This document shows positions 34,869 to 42,066 of a stretch of 64,000 nt of DNA, piece after piece. Position 1 is the stretch's first letter, and each line of letters begins with the position of its first letter. Location of the stretch: positions 1 to 64,000 of the forward strand of contig NZ_LGEA01000080.1 in assembly GCF_001280065.1 (NCBI RefSeq). Direction: 5' to 3'. Under the pieces are notes generated by a model. It was not told the origin of the DNA and made no database searches. It saw only the letters and a program-made list of their open reading frames with translations. The position numbers and the translations under genes are program-made. The DNA is from Streptomyces sp. NRRL B-1140. GTDB lineage: Bacteria > Actinomycetota > Actinomycetes > Streptomycetales > Streptomycetaceae.

Positions 34869-35645
34869 CTACGACTCCCGGTGCACCTTCGTGTTCGACG
34901 CCTGGGCGCGGGGGCGCAGGACCAGGAGGTCGACGTTGACGTGGGCGGGGCGGGTGACCGCCCACGTGATCGTGTCGGCCACGTCGTCGGCCGTCAGGGG
35001 CTCGGCGACGCCCTGGTAGACCTTGGCGGCCTTCTCCTCGTCGCCGCCGAAGCGGGTCAGGGCGAACTCGTCCGTCTTGACCATGCCGGGGGCGATCTCG
35101 ATGACGCGGACCGGCTGCCCGACGATCTCCAGGCGCAGGGTCTCGGCCAGGACGTGGGCGCCGTGCTTGGCGGCGACGTAGCCCCCGCCGCCCTCGTAGG
35201 TGCCGTGGCCGGCGGTGGAGGAGACGACCACGACCGTGCCGTCGCCGCTCGCGATCAGCTTGGGCAGCAGGGCCTGGGTGAGGTTGAGGGTGCCGAGGAC
35301 GTTCGTCTCGTACATCCGGCGCCAGTCGTCCGGGTCGCCGGTGGCGACCGGGTCGGCGCCCAGCGCGCCGCCCGCGTTGTTGACCAGCACGCCGATCGTC
35401 CTGAACGCCGTGGCGAACTCGTCGACCGCCGCGCGGTCCGTGACGTCGAGGGCGTAGGCCGTGGCCTGGTGGCCCGCCGCGTTGATCTCCTCGGCCAGGG
35501 CCTCGATGCGGTCCTTGCGGCGCGCGGTGAGGACGACGCGGTAGCCCGCCGCGGCGAGTTGCCGGGCCGTGGCGGCGCCGATTCCGCTGCTCGCACCCGT
35601 GACGACGGCGATGCGGGAGGCTGCGGACGGGGCGGCGGTGGCCAT
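34869..35645 (-). CDS. Short-chain dehydrogenase/reductase
   Basis: A 258-residue classical SDR. NADP-binding motif VVTGASSGIGAATARQL, NNAGG, catalytic Ser in VVVVSSTAGHG and YxxxK in GGYVAAKHGAHVL. The ARRKD after strand 2 suggests NADPH preference. Similar to YdfG/3-hydroxy acid dehydrogenases; substrate unknown. A GAGGAG site precedes the ATG. Tail-to-tail with rtcB with only 10 bases between. Confidence 0.9.
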   Translation of the reverse strand: MATAAPSAASRIAVVTGASSGIGAATARQLAAAGYRVVLTARRKDRIEALAEEINAAGHQATAYALDVTDRAAVDEFATAFRTIGVLVNNAGGALGADPVATGDPDDWRRMYETNVLGTLNLTQALLPKLIASGDGTVVVVSSTAGHGTYEGGGGYVAAKHGAHVLAETLRLEIVGQPVRVIEIAPGMVKTDEFALTRFGGDEEKAAKVYQGVAEPLTADDVADTITWAVTRPAHVNVDLLVLRPRAQASNTKVHRES

Positions 35646-35766
35646 GGGAGCTCCTCGGGCGTGGGTGTGCGGGGCGGACGGGGCGCGGACGCTTCCGGCC
35701 AGGATAGGCAGGGCCCGTGGTGGGAGAATGAGGCTGGGTGGTCCCCTGTTCTCCCGGAGGTGGATC

Positions 35767-36204
35767 ATGGGTGAGGCACGTGAGGTCATGGACCGGCTCA
35801 CGGACGCGGTGACCGCGCACCCCGACCTGAAAGTCGTGGGCGAGCTCTACGCCGAGGACGCGGTGGCCTTCACTCCCGACGAGGGCGAGCTGCGCGGACG
35901 CGACGCGATCGTCGCGTACTGGCGGACGATGACCGAGGCCGTCCCCGGGGCGACGTTCGAGGCGCTGCACTCCTACGAGGCCGGTGACACGGCGATCGAC
36001 GAGGGCGTCTACCGCGGGCGGAACACCGGGCCGCTGGAGCTGCCCAACGGGGAGACGCTGCCGCCGACGCAGAAGGAGGTCCGGATCCGCGGGGTGGACA
36101 TCGCCACCGTGAAGGACGGGCGGATCGTCGACTACCGGCTGTACTTCGACGAGTTGGACTTCCTGGGGCAGCTGGGGCTGCTCCCGCCCGACGAGCCGTT
36201 CTGA
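35767..36204 (+). CDS. SnoaL/NTF2-like fold protein
   Basis: A 145-residue single-domain protein with the NTF2-like cone fold. The helix VMDRLTDAVTAHPDLKVVGE, LYAEDAVAFTPDEGELRGRD, and VRIRGVDIATVKDGRIVDYR with a terminal YFDELDFLGQLGL match ketosteroid-isomerase/SnoaL-like proteins. No specific catalytic Asp can be assigned, so it may be an isomerase, a hydrolase or only a binding protein. GGAGGTGG precedes the ATG. Divergent from the SDR gene. Confidence 0.82.
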   Translation: MGEAREVMDRLTDAVTAHPDLKVVGELYAEDAVAFTPDEGELRGRDAIVAYWRTMTEAVPGATFEALHSYEAGDTAIDEGVYRGRNTGPLELPNGETLPPTQKEVRIRGVDIATVKDGRIVDYRLYFDELDFLGQLGLLPPDEPF

Positions 36205-36222
36205 GCCGCGCGAAGGGCCGGG

Positions 36223-36558
36223 TCAGTTCCCTCGCGGGGCGTACATGATCACGGCCATGCCCGCGAGGCAGACCAGCGCGCCCGTGATGTCCCAGCGGTC
36301 CGGGCGGTAGCCGTCCGCGACCACGCCCCACAGGATCGAACCGGCGACGAAGATCCCGCCGTACGCGGCGAGGACGCGGCCGAAGTGGGCGTCGGGCTGG
36401 AACGTCGCGACGAAGCCGTAGGCGCCGAGGGCGAGGACGCCGCCGGCCGCCCAGAGCCGGCCCTTGTGTTCGCGCACGCCCTGCCAGACCAGCCAGGCGC
36501 CGCCGATCTCCAGCAGGGCGGCGAGGACGAAGAGGGCGGCGGAGCGCAGTACGGACAT
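36223..36558 (-). CDS. YnfA/UPF0060 family membrane protein
   Basis: A 111-residue protein with four predicted membrane helices ([62 protein letters not shown]). The length and the conserved GGAWLVW and AYGGIF stretches fit the YnfA family, which is structurally related to small multidrug resistance exporters. Transport is not shown here. Confidence 0.88.
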   Translation of the reverse strand: MSVLRSAALFVLAALLEIGGAWLVWQGVREHKGRLWAAGGVLALGAYGFVATFQPDAHFGRVLAAYGGIFVAGSILWGVVADGYRPDRWDITGALVCLAGMAVIMYAPRGN

Positions 36559-36606
36559 GGCGGTCAGCTTCGCACGCGCGCCGATCCCTTGGCCGTGCCG
36601 CCGGTG

Positions 36607-37014
36607 TCAGTCGTCCCGGGTCTCGGCGTCGTAGCGCTCGCGGGCGTCCCTGACCTCGTCGAAGTGGTGCTCCGCCCAGTCCTTCACGGCGGTCAGGAGC
36701 AGGGCCAGGTTGTGGCCCAGGGGCGTGAGTTCGTAGTCGACGCGGACCGGGACGGACGGGGTGACGGTGCGGGTGAGGAGGCCGTCGCGTTCGAGGGAGC
36801 GCAGGGTCTGGGTGAGCATCTTGGGGCTGACGCCGGCGATCTTGCGGCCGAGGTCGCTGTAGCGAAGGGGGCCCGGGGCGAGGGCGGACACGACGAGGCT
36901 GACCCACTTGTCGCTGATGCGGTCCAGGAGCTGGTTGGTGGGGCAGCTCTTGAGGAAGGCGTCGTACTCGATGCGGGCCTGTTCGCGCCGCTGGGCCGCC
37001 GTCATGGTCACCAT
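36607..37014 (-). CDS. HxlR-family transcriptional regulator (QorR-like)
   Basis: A 135-residue winged-HTH regulator: ISDKWVSLVVSALAPGPLRY, GRKIAGVSPKMLTQTLRSLE, DGLLTRTVTPSVPVRVDYEL. A single conserved Cys near residue 24 (FLKSCPTNQLLDRISDKW) matches the redox-sensing Cys of HxlR proteins such as QorR and YodB. It is divergent from a zinc-less alcohol dehydrogenase/quinone reductase gene with an inverted repeat between, the same layout as qorR-qor2 in Corynebacterium. It probably represses both genes until thiol oxidation or quinone adduction. GGAGG precedes ATG 37014. Confidence 0.9.
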   Translation of the reverse strand: MVTMTAAQRREQARIEYDAFLKSCPTNQLLDRISDKWVSLVVSALAPGPLRYSDLGRKIAGVSPKMLTQTLRSLERDGLLTRTVTPSVPVRVDYELTPLGHNLALLLTAVKDWAEHHFDEVRDARERYDAETRDD

Positions 37015-37042
37015 GGCTCACCTCCGGGGTACGTACGCACTC

Positions 37043-37062
37043 ACAGGTAACTACTTACCTGT
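37043..37062. promoter_or_regulatory. HxlR operator between the regulator and quinone reductase genes
   Basis: ACAGGTAA (37043-37050) and TTACCTGT (37055-37062) are perfect 8-bp arms around CTAC. The element is 28 bases upstream of the regulator ATG and about 73 upstream of the reductase GTG. A GTAA-N4-TTAC core resembles known HxlR binding sites. Confidence 0.8.
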
Positions 37063-37135
37063 GGATAGTAGCTCTTCCTAGGGTTGTGGGGGCCGGGAGG
37101 TCGTCCCGGATACCGACTGTCCAAGGAGCTTCGCT

Positions 37136-38026
37136 GTGCGTGCTGTTGTGGTGAATTCGTTCGGTGGGCCGGAGACGGTGGAGGTCGTGGAGGCGGAGGT
37201 GCCGGAGCCGGGTGCGCGGCAGGTGCGGATCAAGGTCGCGGCGGCCTCGCTGAATCCGGTGGACGCGGGGGTGCGGGCCGGTGTCTTCGGGGGTGCGGGC
37301 AAGCGGATCGGGCTCGGCTGGGACGTCGCCGGGACGGTGGACGCGGTGGGCGTGGCCAGTGCGTGGAGCGTCGGGGACGCGGTGGTGGCGCTCGACTACG
37401 GCATGGTCAAGCCGCTGGGCACCCATGCCGACTACGTCGTCGTCGACACGGACGCCGTGGCCCTCGCGCCCGCCTCGGTGGACCCGGTCCACGCGGCGAC
37501 CCTGCCGTTGAACGCTCTGACCGCCCTGCAGGCCCTGGAGCTGCTGGAGCTGTCGCCGGACCGGTCGCTGCTGGTGACGGGTGCGGCGGGGGCGGTCGGC
37601 GGGTACGCGGTGCAGCTGGCCGCGCACCGGGGGATCGCGGTGGCCGGGCTGGCCCGGGAGGGGGACGAGGCGTTCGTGCGGTCCCTGGGGGCCGGGCGTT
37701 TCGTCGGCGGCGCCGTCCCGGACGGGGAGTTCGACGCGGTGCTGGACGCCGCTGTTCTCGGTGAGCCGGCCCTGGCCGCGGTGCGCGACGGGGGCCGGTA
37801 CGCCGGGGTCATCCCGCAGGCGGAGCCGGCGTCGGTCCGGGACGTGCGGACGGGCGCGGTCGAGGTGAGCGCGGACGGGGCGCGGCTGGCGGAGCTGGTG
37901 CGGCTGGTGGACGAGGGGGTGCTGACGACGCGGGTGGCCGAGACGTTCGCCCTGGAGGACGCGGCCAAGGCGCATGCCCGGCTCGACGAGGGGGGTGTGC
38001 GGGGGCGGCTGGTGCTCGTGCCCTGA
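37136..38026 (+). CDS. NADP-dependent medium-chain dehydrogenase/reductase (quinone oxidoreductase-like)
   Basis: A 296-residue MDR protein without the structural-zinc cysteines, as in quinone reductases. GroES-like part: VEVVEAEVPEPGARQVRIKV, SLNPVDAGVRAG, LGWDVAGTVDAVG. Rossmann part: LLVTGAAGAVGGYAVQLAAH. Likely reduces quinones or enals with NADPH. The GTG follows AAGGAG with 7 bases. Control by the divergent HxlR regulator via the inverted repeat is strongly suggested by layout. Confidence 0.9.
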   Translation: MRAVVVNSFGGPETVEVVEAEVPEPGARQVRIKVAAASLNPVDAGVRAGVFGGAGKRIGLGWDVAGTVDAVGVASAWSVGDAVVALDYGMVKPLGTHADYVVVDTDAVALAPASVDPVHAATLPLNALTALQALELLELSPDRSLLVTGAAGAVGGYAVQLAAHRGIAVAGLAREGDEAFVRSLGAGRFVGGAVPDGEFDAVLDAAVLGEPALAAVRDGGRYAGVIPQAEPASVRDVRTGAVEVSADGARLAELVRLVDEGVLTTRVAETFALEDAAKAHARLDEGGVRGRLVLVP

Positions 38027-38050
38027 CGCCCGTGCCGGGTCGCCGGATCC

Positions 38051-38086
38051 GGCCCGGGCCCTCGGTGCCCGGGCTCCGGCCCTTTT
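38051..38086 (+). terminator. Terminator-like hairpin after the quinone reductase gene
   Basis: GC-rich arms (38051-38059 with 38067-38075, one G-U) with a 7-base loop, followed eight bases later by TTTT. It lies 25 bases after the stop codon. Confidence 0.6.
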
Positions 38087-38245
38087 CGCTCTCCGGTGCC
38101 GGGCCTTGGCGGGGGTACGTGGGGGGTACGCGGCGGGGGCGAGGGCGGGCGCGGGCCGGCGCCCCCCAACGGGCCCGGCGTGGGCGTCGGTCCGGCAGGT
38201 CCCCTCCGGGGGAATAGCCCCACGTGGGCCGCCGTTCACAGGTAT

Positions 38246-38264
38246 GGTTGAACGATAAACAACC
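38246..38264. promoter_or_regulatory. Inverted repeat GGTTG-N9-CAACC before the LLM oxidoreductase gene
   Basis: Arms GGTTG and CAACC with an A-rich centre (AACGATAAA) lie 17 bases before the ATG. This A/T-rich patch stands out against ~70 percent GC and could be a MarR/TetR-type operator or a -10 region. No regulator gene is adjacent. Confidence 0.35.
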
Positions 38265-38280
38265 TGAAGGGTGAGCGAGC

Positions 38281-39357
38281 ATGCAGTTCGGGATCTTCAG
38301 CGTCGGCGACGTCACGCCCGACCCCACCACCGGCCGGACGCCCACGGAGCGCGAGCGGATCAAGGCCATGGTGGCCATCGCGCTGAAGGCCGAGGAGGTG
38401 GGCCTGGACGTGTTCGCCACCGGTGAGCACCACAACCCGCCCTTCGTGCCCTCGTCCCCCACGACGATGCTCGGCTACGTCGCGGCCCGCACCGAGCGGC
38501 TGATCCTCTCCACGGCCACGACCCTGATCACCACCAACGACCCGGTGAAGATCGCCGAGGACTTCGCGATGCTCCAGCACCTGGCCGACGGCCGGGTCGA
38601 CCTGATGCTGGGACGCGGGAACACCGGCCCGGTCTACCCCTGGTTCGGTCAGGACATCCGCCAGGGCATCAACCTCGCCGTCGAGAACTACGCGCTGTTG
38701 CACCGCCTGTGGCGCGAGGACGTCGTCGACTGGGAGGGGAAGTTCCGCACCCCGCTGCAGGGGTTCACCGCCACGCCCCGCCCGCTGGACGGCGTACCGC
38801 CGTTCGTCTGGCACGGGTCGATCCGCTCGCCGGAGATCGCCGAGCAGGCCGCGTTCTACGGCGACGGCTTCTTCCACAACAACATCTTCTGGCCGGCCGA
38901 CCACACCAAGCGCATGGTCGAGCTGTACCGCGAGCGCTACGCCCACTACGGGCACGGCACTCCCGAGCAGGCCGTCGTCGGCCTCGGCGGGCACGTGTTC
39001 ATGCGGAAGAACGCCCAGGACGCGGTGCGCGAGTTCCGCCCCTACTTCGACGTCGCCCCGGTGTACGGGCACGGGCCCTCACTGGAGGACTTCATGGAGC
39101 AGACGCCGCTGACCGTCGGCTCCCCGCAGCAGGTCATCGAGAAGACGCTGGCCTTCCGCGAGTACGCCGGCGACTACCAGCGCCAGCTGTTCCTGATCGA
39201 CCACGCCGGGCTGCCGCTGAAGACCGTGCTGGAGCAGATCGACCTGCTCGGCGAGGAGGTCGTGCCGGTGCTGCGCAAGGAGTTCGCGGTGGACCGCCCG
39301 GCGGACGTCCCGGACGCCCCGACGCACGCCGACAGGCTCGCCCGGGCCCGAGGGTGA
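38281..39357 (+). CDS. LLM-class flavin-dependent oxidoreductase (bacterial luciferase-like)
   Basis: A 358-residue TIM-barrel flavin enzyme of the luciferase-like monooxygenase superfamily: QFGIFSVGDVTPDPTTGRTP at the N-terminus, LDVFATGEHHNPPFVPSSPT, STATTLITTNDPVKIAEDFA, VDLMLGRGNTGPVYPWFGQD and PFVWHGSIRSPEIAEQAAFY. These enzymes use FMNH2 or F420; the cofactor is not decided by sequence here. Not linked by overlap to neighbours. Confidence 0.88.
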   Translation: MQFGIFSVGDVTPDPTTGRTPTERERIKAMVAIALKAEEVGLDVFATGEHHNPPFVPSSPTTMLGYVAARTERLILSTATTLITTNDPVKIAEDFAMLQHLADGRVDLMLGRGNTGPVYPWFGQDIRQGINLAVENYALLHRLWREDVVDWEGKFRTPLQGFTATPRPLDGVPPFVWHGSIRSPEIAEQAAFYGDGFFHNNIFWPADHTKRMVELYRERYAHYGHGTPEQAVVGLGGHVFMRKNAQDAVREFRPYFDVAPVYGHGPSLEDFMEQTPLTVGSPQQVIEKTLAFREYAGDYQRQLFLIDHAGLPLKTVLEQIDLLGEEVVPVLRKEFAVDRPADVPDAPTHADRLARARG

Positions 39358-39474
39358 GGGCAGGGTAGGGCCCGGCTCCGAGGTTGCCCGGCCGCTGGTG
39401 AGAGAGGAGTAAGAAGGACGCTCCCGCACAGCGCGGACGGTCCCCGGGGCCGGGCGGCTTGGCACACTGGACGC

Positions 39475-40194
39475 GTGTCCCACACCGTGCTGCTCGCCGA
39501 AGACGACCGCGCCATCCGCAACGCCCTGGAGCGTGCCCTGACCCTGGAGGGCTACCAGGTCATGGCGGTCGCCGACGGTGTCGAGGCACTGGCGCAGGCC
39601 CACCGCAACCGACCGGACGTGCTCCTGCTGGACGTGATGATGCCCGGCATCGACGGTCTCCAGGTGTGCCGGGTGCTGCGCGCCGAGGGGGACCGGACGC
39701 CGGTGCTGATGCTCACGGCCCTCGTCGAGACCGCCGACCGGATCGCCGGCCTGGACGCGGGCGCCGACGACTACGTGGTCAAGCCCTTCGACGTGGAGGA
39801 GGTCTTCGCCCGGCTGCGCGCCCTGCTGCGGCGCACCAGCCCGGTGGGGGCGGGCGGCGCACCCGCGGCCGAGGCGCCCAGGCCGCTGTCGGAGCGGTTC
39901 CTGGAGGCGGCCGGGATCCGCATGGACCCGCAGGCTCGCCGGGCCTGGCGGGGCGCGCGCGAGCTGGAACTGACCCGCACCGAGTTCGAGCTGCTGGAGC
40001 TGCTGGTGCGCAACGCGGGCATCGTCCTCGATCACTCGACGATCTACGACCGCATCTGGGGCTACGACTTCGGGCCCGGCTCGAAGAACCTCGCCGTGTA
40101 CGTCGGCTACCTGCGCCGCAAGCTCGACGAGCCGGACGCGCCGCAGCTGATCCACACGGTCCGCGGCGTGGGTTACGTACTGCGGGAGGACTGA
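39475..40194 (+). CDS. OmpR/PhoB-family response regulator (MprA-like)
   Basis: A 239-residue regulator. Receiver: LLAEDDRAIRNALERALTLE, phosphoacceptor Asp53 in DVLLLDVMMPGIDG, and Lys in DDYVVKPFDVEEVFARLRAL. The C-terminal winged HTH has LTRTEFELLELLVRNAGIVL and LAVYVGYLRRKL. GTG 39475 gives VSHTVLLAEDD directly; no ribosome-binding site is obvious. The kinase gene begins in the base right after the stop. Similar to the mycobacterial MprAB pair; the signal is unknown. Confidence 0.92.
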   Translation: MSHTVLLAEDDRAIRNALERALTLEGYQVMAVADGVEALAQAHRNRPDVLLLDVMMPGIDGLQVCRVLRAEGDRTPVLMLTALVETADRIAGLDAGADDYVVKPFDVEEVFARLRALLRRTSPVGAGGAPAAEAPRPLSERFLEAAGIRMDPQARRAWRGARELELTRTEFELLELLVRNAGIVLDHSTIYDRIWGYDFGPGSKNLAVYVGYLRRKLDEPDAPQLIHTVRGVGYVLRED

Positions 40195-41634
40195 GTGGGC
40201 CGCCTGCGCCGGCTGTCGGCCGGGCGGCGCCCGGGGCTCGTCTCGCTGCGCACCACTTTCGCGGTGTCGTTCGCGGCGGTGACGGCGGCCGTGACGATCC
40301 TGGTCGGCATCCTGTCGTACAGCGCCGCCGCGCGGCTGGTGCGGGTGGACCAGCAGACGGTGTTCGACGAGGTCGTGCAGGATCTGCGCGACGAGGTGCG
40401 CCAGAACCACATGAGGCCCGGCGACTTCTCGTCCGCCGCGCCCGGCCACGACCTGGTACGGCCCGCCCGCACCGACGTGCAGGTGCTCGGCCCGGACGGG
40501 CACGTCGTCGACCGGGGCAGCCCGGGACTGCCGGTCACCGGCGCCGACATGCGGATCGCCGCCGCGTCCTCGCCCGGGGAGGTGGCCGAGCACAAGGACG
40601 TCGACGTGGGCGACGACGTCTACCGCGTCGCCACGGTCTCCCTCGGCGACGGCCGGGGCGCGGTGCAGGTCGCCCAGGAGTTCAGCGACGTCGAGGACCT
40701 GCTGCGGGTGCTCCAGCAGCGGACACTGCTGCTGGTGGCGGCCGTGGTGGTCGGCGCCGGGCTGTTCGGCTGGTGGCTGGCCCGGCGGATCACGCGCCGC
40801 CTGGTCGTGCTGACCGACGCCGCCGAGGACGTCGCCCGCACCCGCCGCCTGGGCATCCAGGTGCCCGTGGCCGGACACGACGAGGTGGGCCGCCTCGGCC
40901 GGGCCTTCGACCGCATGCTGGGCCGGCTCGCCCAGTCCGAGGAGGACCAGCGCCGCCTGGTCCAGGACGCGGGCCACGAACTGCGCACGCCGCTCACCTC
41001 ACTGCGTACGAACATCTCCCTGCTGCGCCGGATCGACGAACTCCCGCCGGAGGCCCGCGACGAACTCGTCGCCGACCTGGGCCAGGAGGCCCGGGAGCTG
41101 ACCGACCTGGTCAACGAACTGGTGGATCTCGCGGCCGGGCAGTCCGACACCGAGCCGCCGCGGCGGGTGGACGTCGCGGACATCGCCGAGGAGGTGGCGG
41201 GGGTGGCCCGGCGCCGCAGCGGCCGGGAGATCCTGCTGCGTGCGAGCGGCGACACCACGACCGACGGGCGTGCCGGGATGCTGACCCGCGCGCTGTCCAA
41301 CCTCGTGGAGAACGCGGTCAAGTTCGACCAGGGCGGCCGGGCCCCCATCGAGATCGTCGTCTCGGGGCCCGCCCGGCCCGGCCGGATCCGGGTCGAGGTC
41401 CTCGACCGCGGCCCCGGCATCGCCGAGCGCGACCTCACCCGGGTCTTCGACCGCTTCTACCGCGCCGCCGACGCCCGCTCCCTGCCGGGCTCGGGCCTCG
41501 GCCTGTCCATCGTCCGCGAGGTGGCCCTCGCCCACGGGGGAGCGCCGTTCGCCTTCCGGCGGGAAGGGGGCGGGACGGTCACGGGGTTCACGGTGGGCGG
41601 GCTGCCGCCGGGAAGCGGTCGCGAGGAGGACTGA
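40195..41634 (+). CDS. Sensor histidine kinase (MprB-like)
   Basis: A 479-residue kinase. TM1 near residues 19-43 and TM2 near 178-198 flank an extracytoplasmic domain of ~130 residues. HAMP covers ~199-250. HisKA has His261 in QDAGHELRTPLTSLRTN. HATPase N-box is NLVENAVKFDQGG, G1 LDRGPGIAERD, and G2 SGLGLSIVREVA. The GTG start abuts the regulator TGA (TGAGTG), so the two are translationally coupled. Confidence 0.93.
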   Translation: MGRLRRLSAGRRPGLVSLRTTFAVSFAAVTAAVTILVGILSYSAAARLVRVDQQTVFDEVVQDLRDEVRQNHMRPGDFSSAAPGHDLVRPARTDVQVLGPDGHVVDRGSPGLPVTGADMRIAAASSPGEVAEHKDVDVGDDVYRVATVSLGDGRGAVQVAQEFSDVEDLLRVLQQRTLLLVAAVVVGAGLFGWWLARRITRRLVVLTDAAEDVARTRRLGIQVPVAGHDEVGRLGRAFDRMLGRLAQSEEDQRRLVQDAGHELRTPLTSLRTNISLLRRIDELPPEARDELVADLGQEARELTDLVNELVDLAAGQSDTEPPRRVDVADIAEEVAGVARRRSGREILLRASGDTTTDGRAGMLTRALSNLVENAVKFDQGGRAPIEIVVSGPARPGRIRVEVLDRGPGIAERDLTRVFDRFYRAADARSLPGSGLGLSIVREVALAHGGAPFAFRREGGGTVTGFTVGGLPPGSGREED

Positions 41635-41684
41635 GCAGCCGTCCGAGGAGAACCCGGGAAGCCGCCGTCCGGCCGCCGAGCCGG

Positions 41685-41855
41685 TCACCGCTTCCCCCGC
41701 AGCGCCCGCACCACCTCGGCCACGGCCACGAGGATCCGCGCGCGGTCCTTCGACTCGGATCCGCTCAGCGCGGACCGAACGACGAGCACGGCCGCACAGG
41801 CGACGATCAGCAGCATCAGCACGCCACAAGCGGCGGCGGCGAGCACGGGGTCCAT
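41685..41855 (-). CDS. Small single-pass membrane protein, 56 residues
   Basis: A short ORF: Met-Asp-Pro then one hydrophobic helix (VLAAAACGVLMLLIVACAAV, residues ~4-26) and a basic C-terminus (SESKDRARILVAVAEVVRAL ending RGKR). GGGAGGAAA lies 7 bases before ATG 41855, supporting real translation. It lies tail-to-tail with the kinase gene and back-to-back with the giant ATPase gene, sharing its 211-base upstream region. Function unknown; a link to either neighbour is speculative. Confidence 0.65.
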   Translation of the reverse strand: MDPVLAAAACGVLMLLIVACAAVLVVRSALSGSESKDRARILVAVAEVVRALRGKR

Positions 41856-41991
41856 CGAGGTTTCCTCCCGGGGAAGCGGAGCAGCGGGGTGACGCGACCG
41901 ACCGTGCCCGGGGCGGTGCGGCGGCGTTCGGGCGCAATCGCCGATTCCGGGGTGATGCCGCAGGTCAAACCGGTAATGTGCGGCCCCACGA

Positions 41992-42010
41992 GTCGTACGG
42001 GTCGTACGAG
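41992..42010. repeat. Tandem GTCGTACG(G/A) units upstream of the giant ATPase gene
   Basis: GTCGTACGG (41992-42000) and GTCGTACGA (42001-42009) are adjacent 9-base units. Each contains the self-complementary core CGTACG, and a GTCGG start of a third unit follows. The pair is 57 bases before the ATG, where an operator might lie. Confidence 0.4.
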
Positions 42011-42066
42011 TCGGGTGGCTCGGCCGACAGGGGCGCCGGTGGGGGCGCGGGAGGGGGACGGCGGCG

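Noticed and set aside
37043..37062. Rho-independent terminator for the HxlR-quinone reductase gap
   Set aside because: The repeat lies between divergent starts, is AT-rich in the centre and has no downstream T run, so an operator is far more likely.
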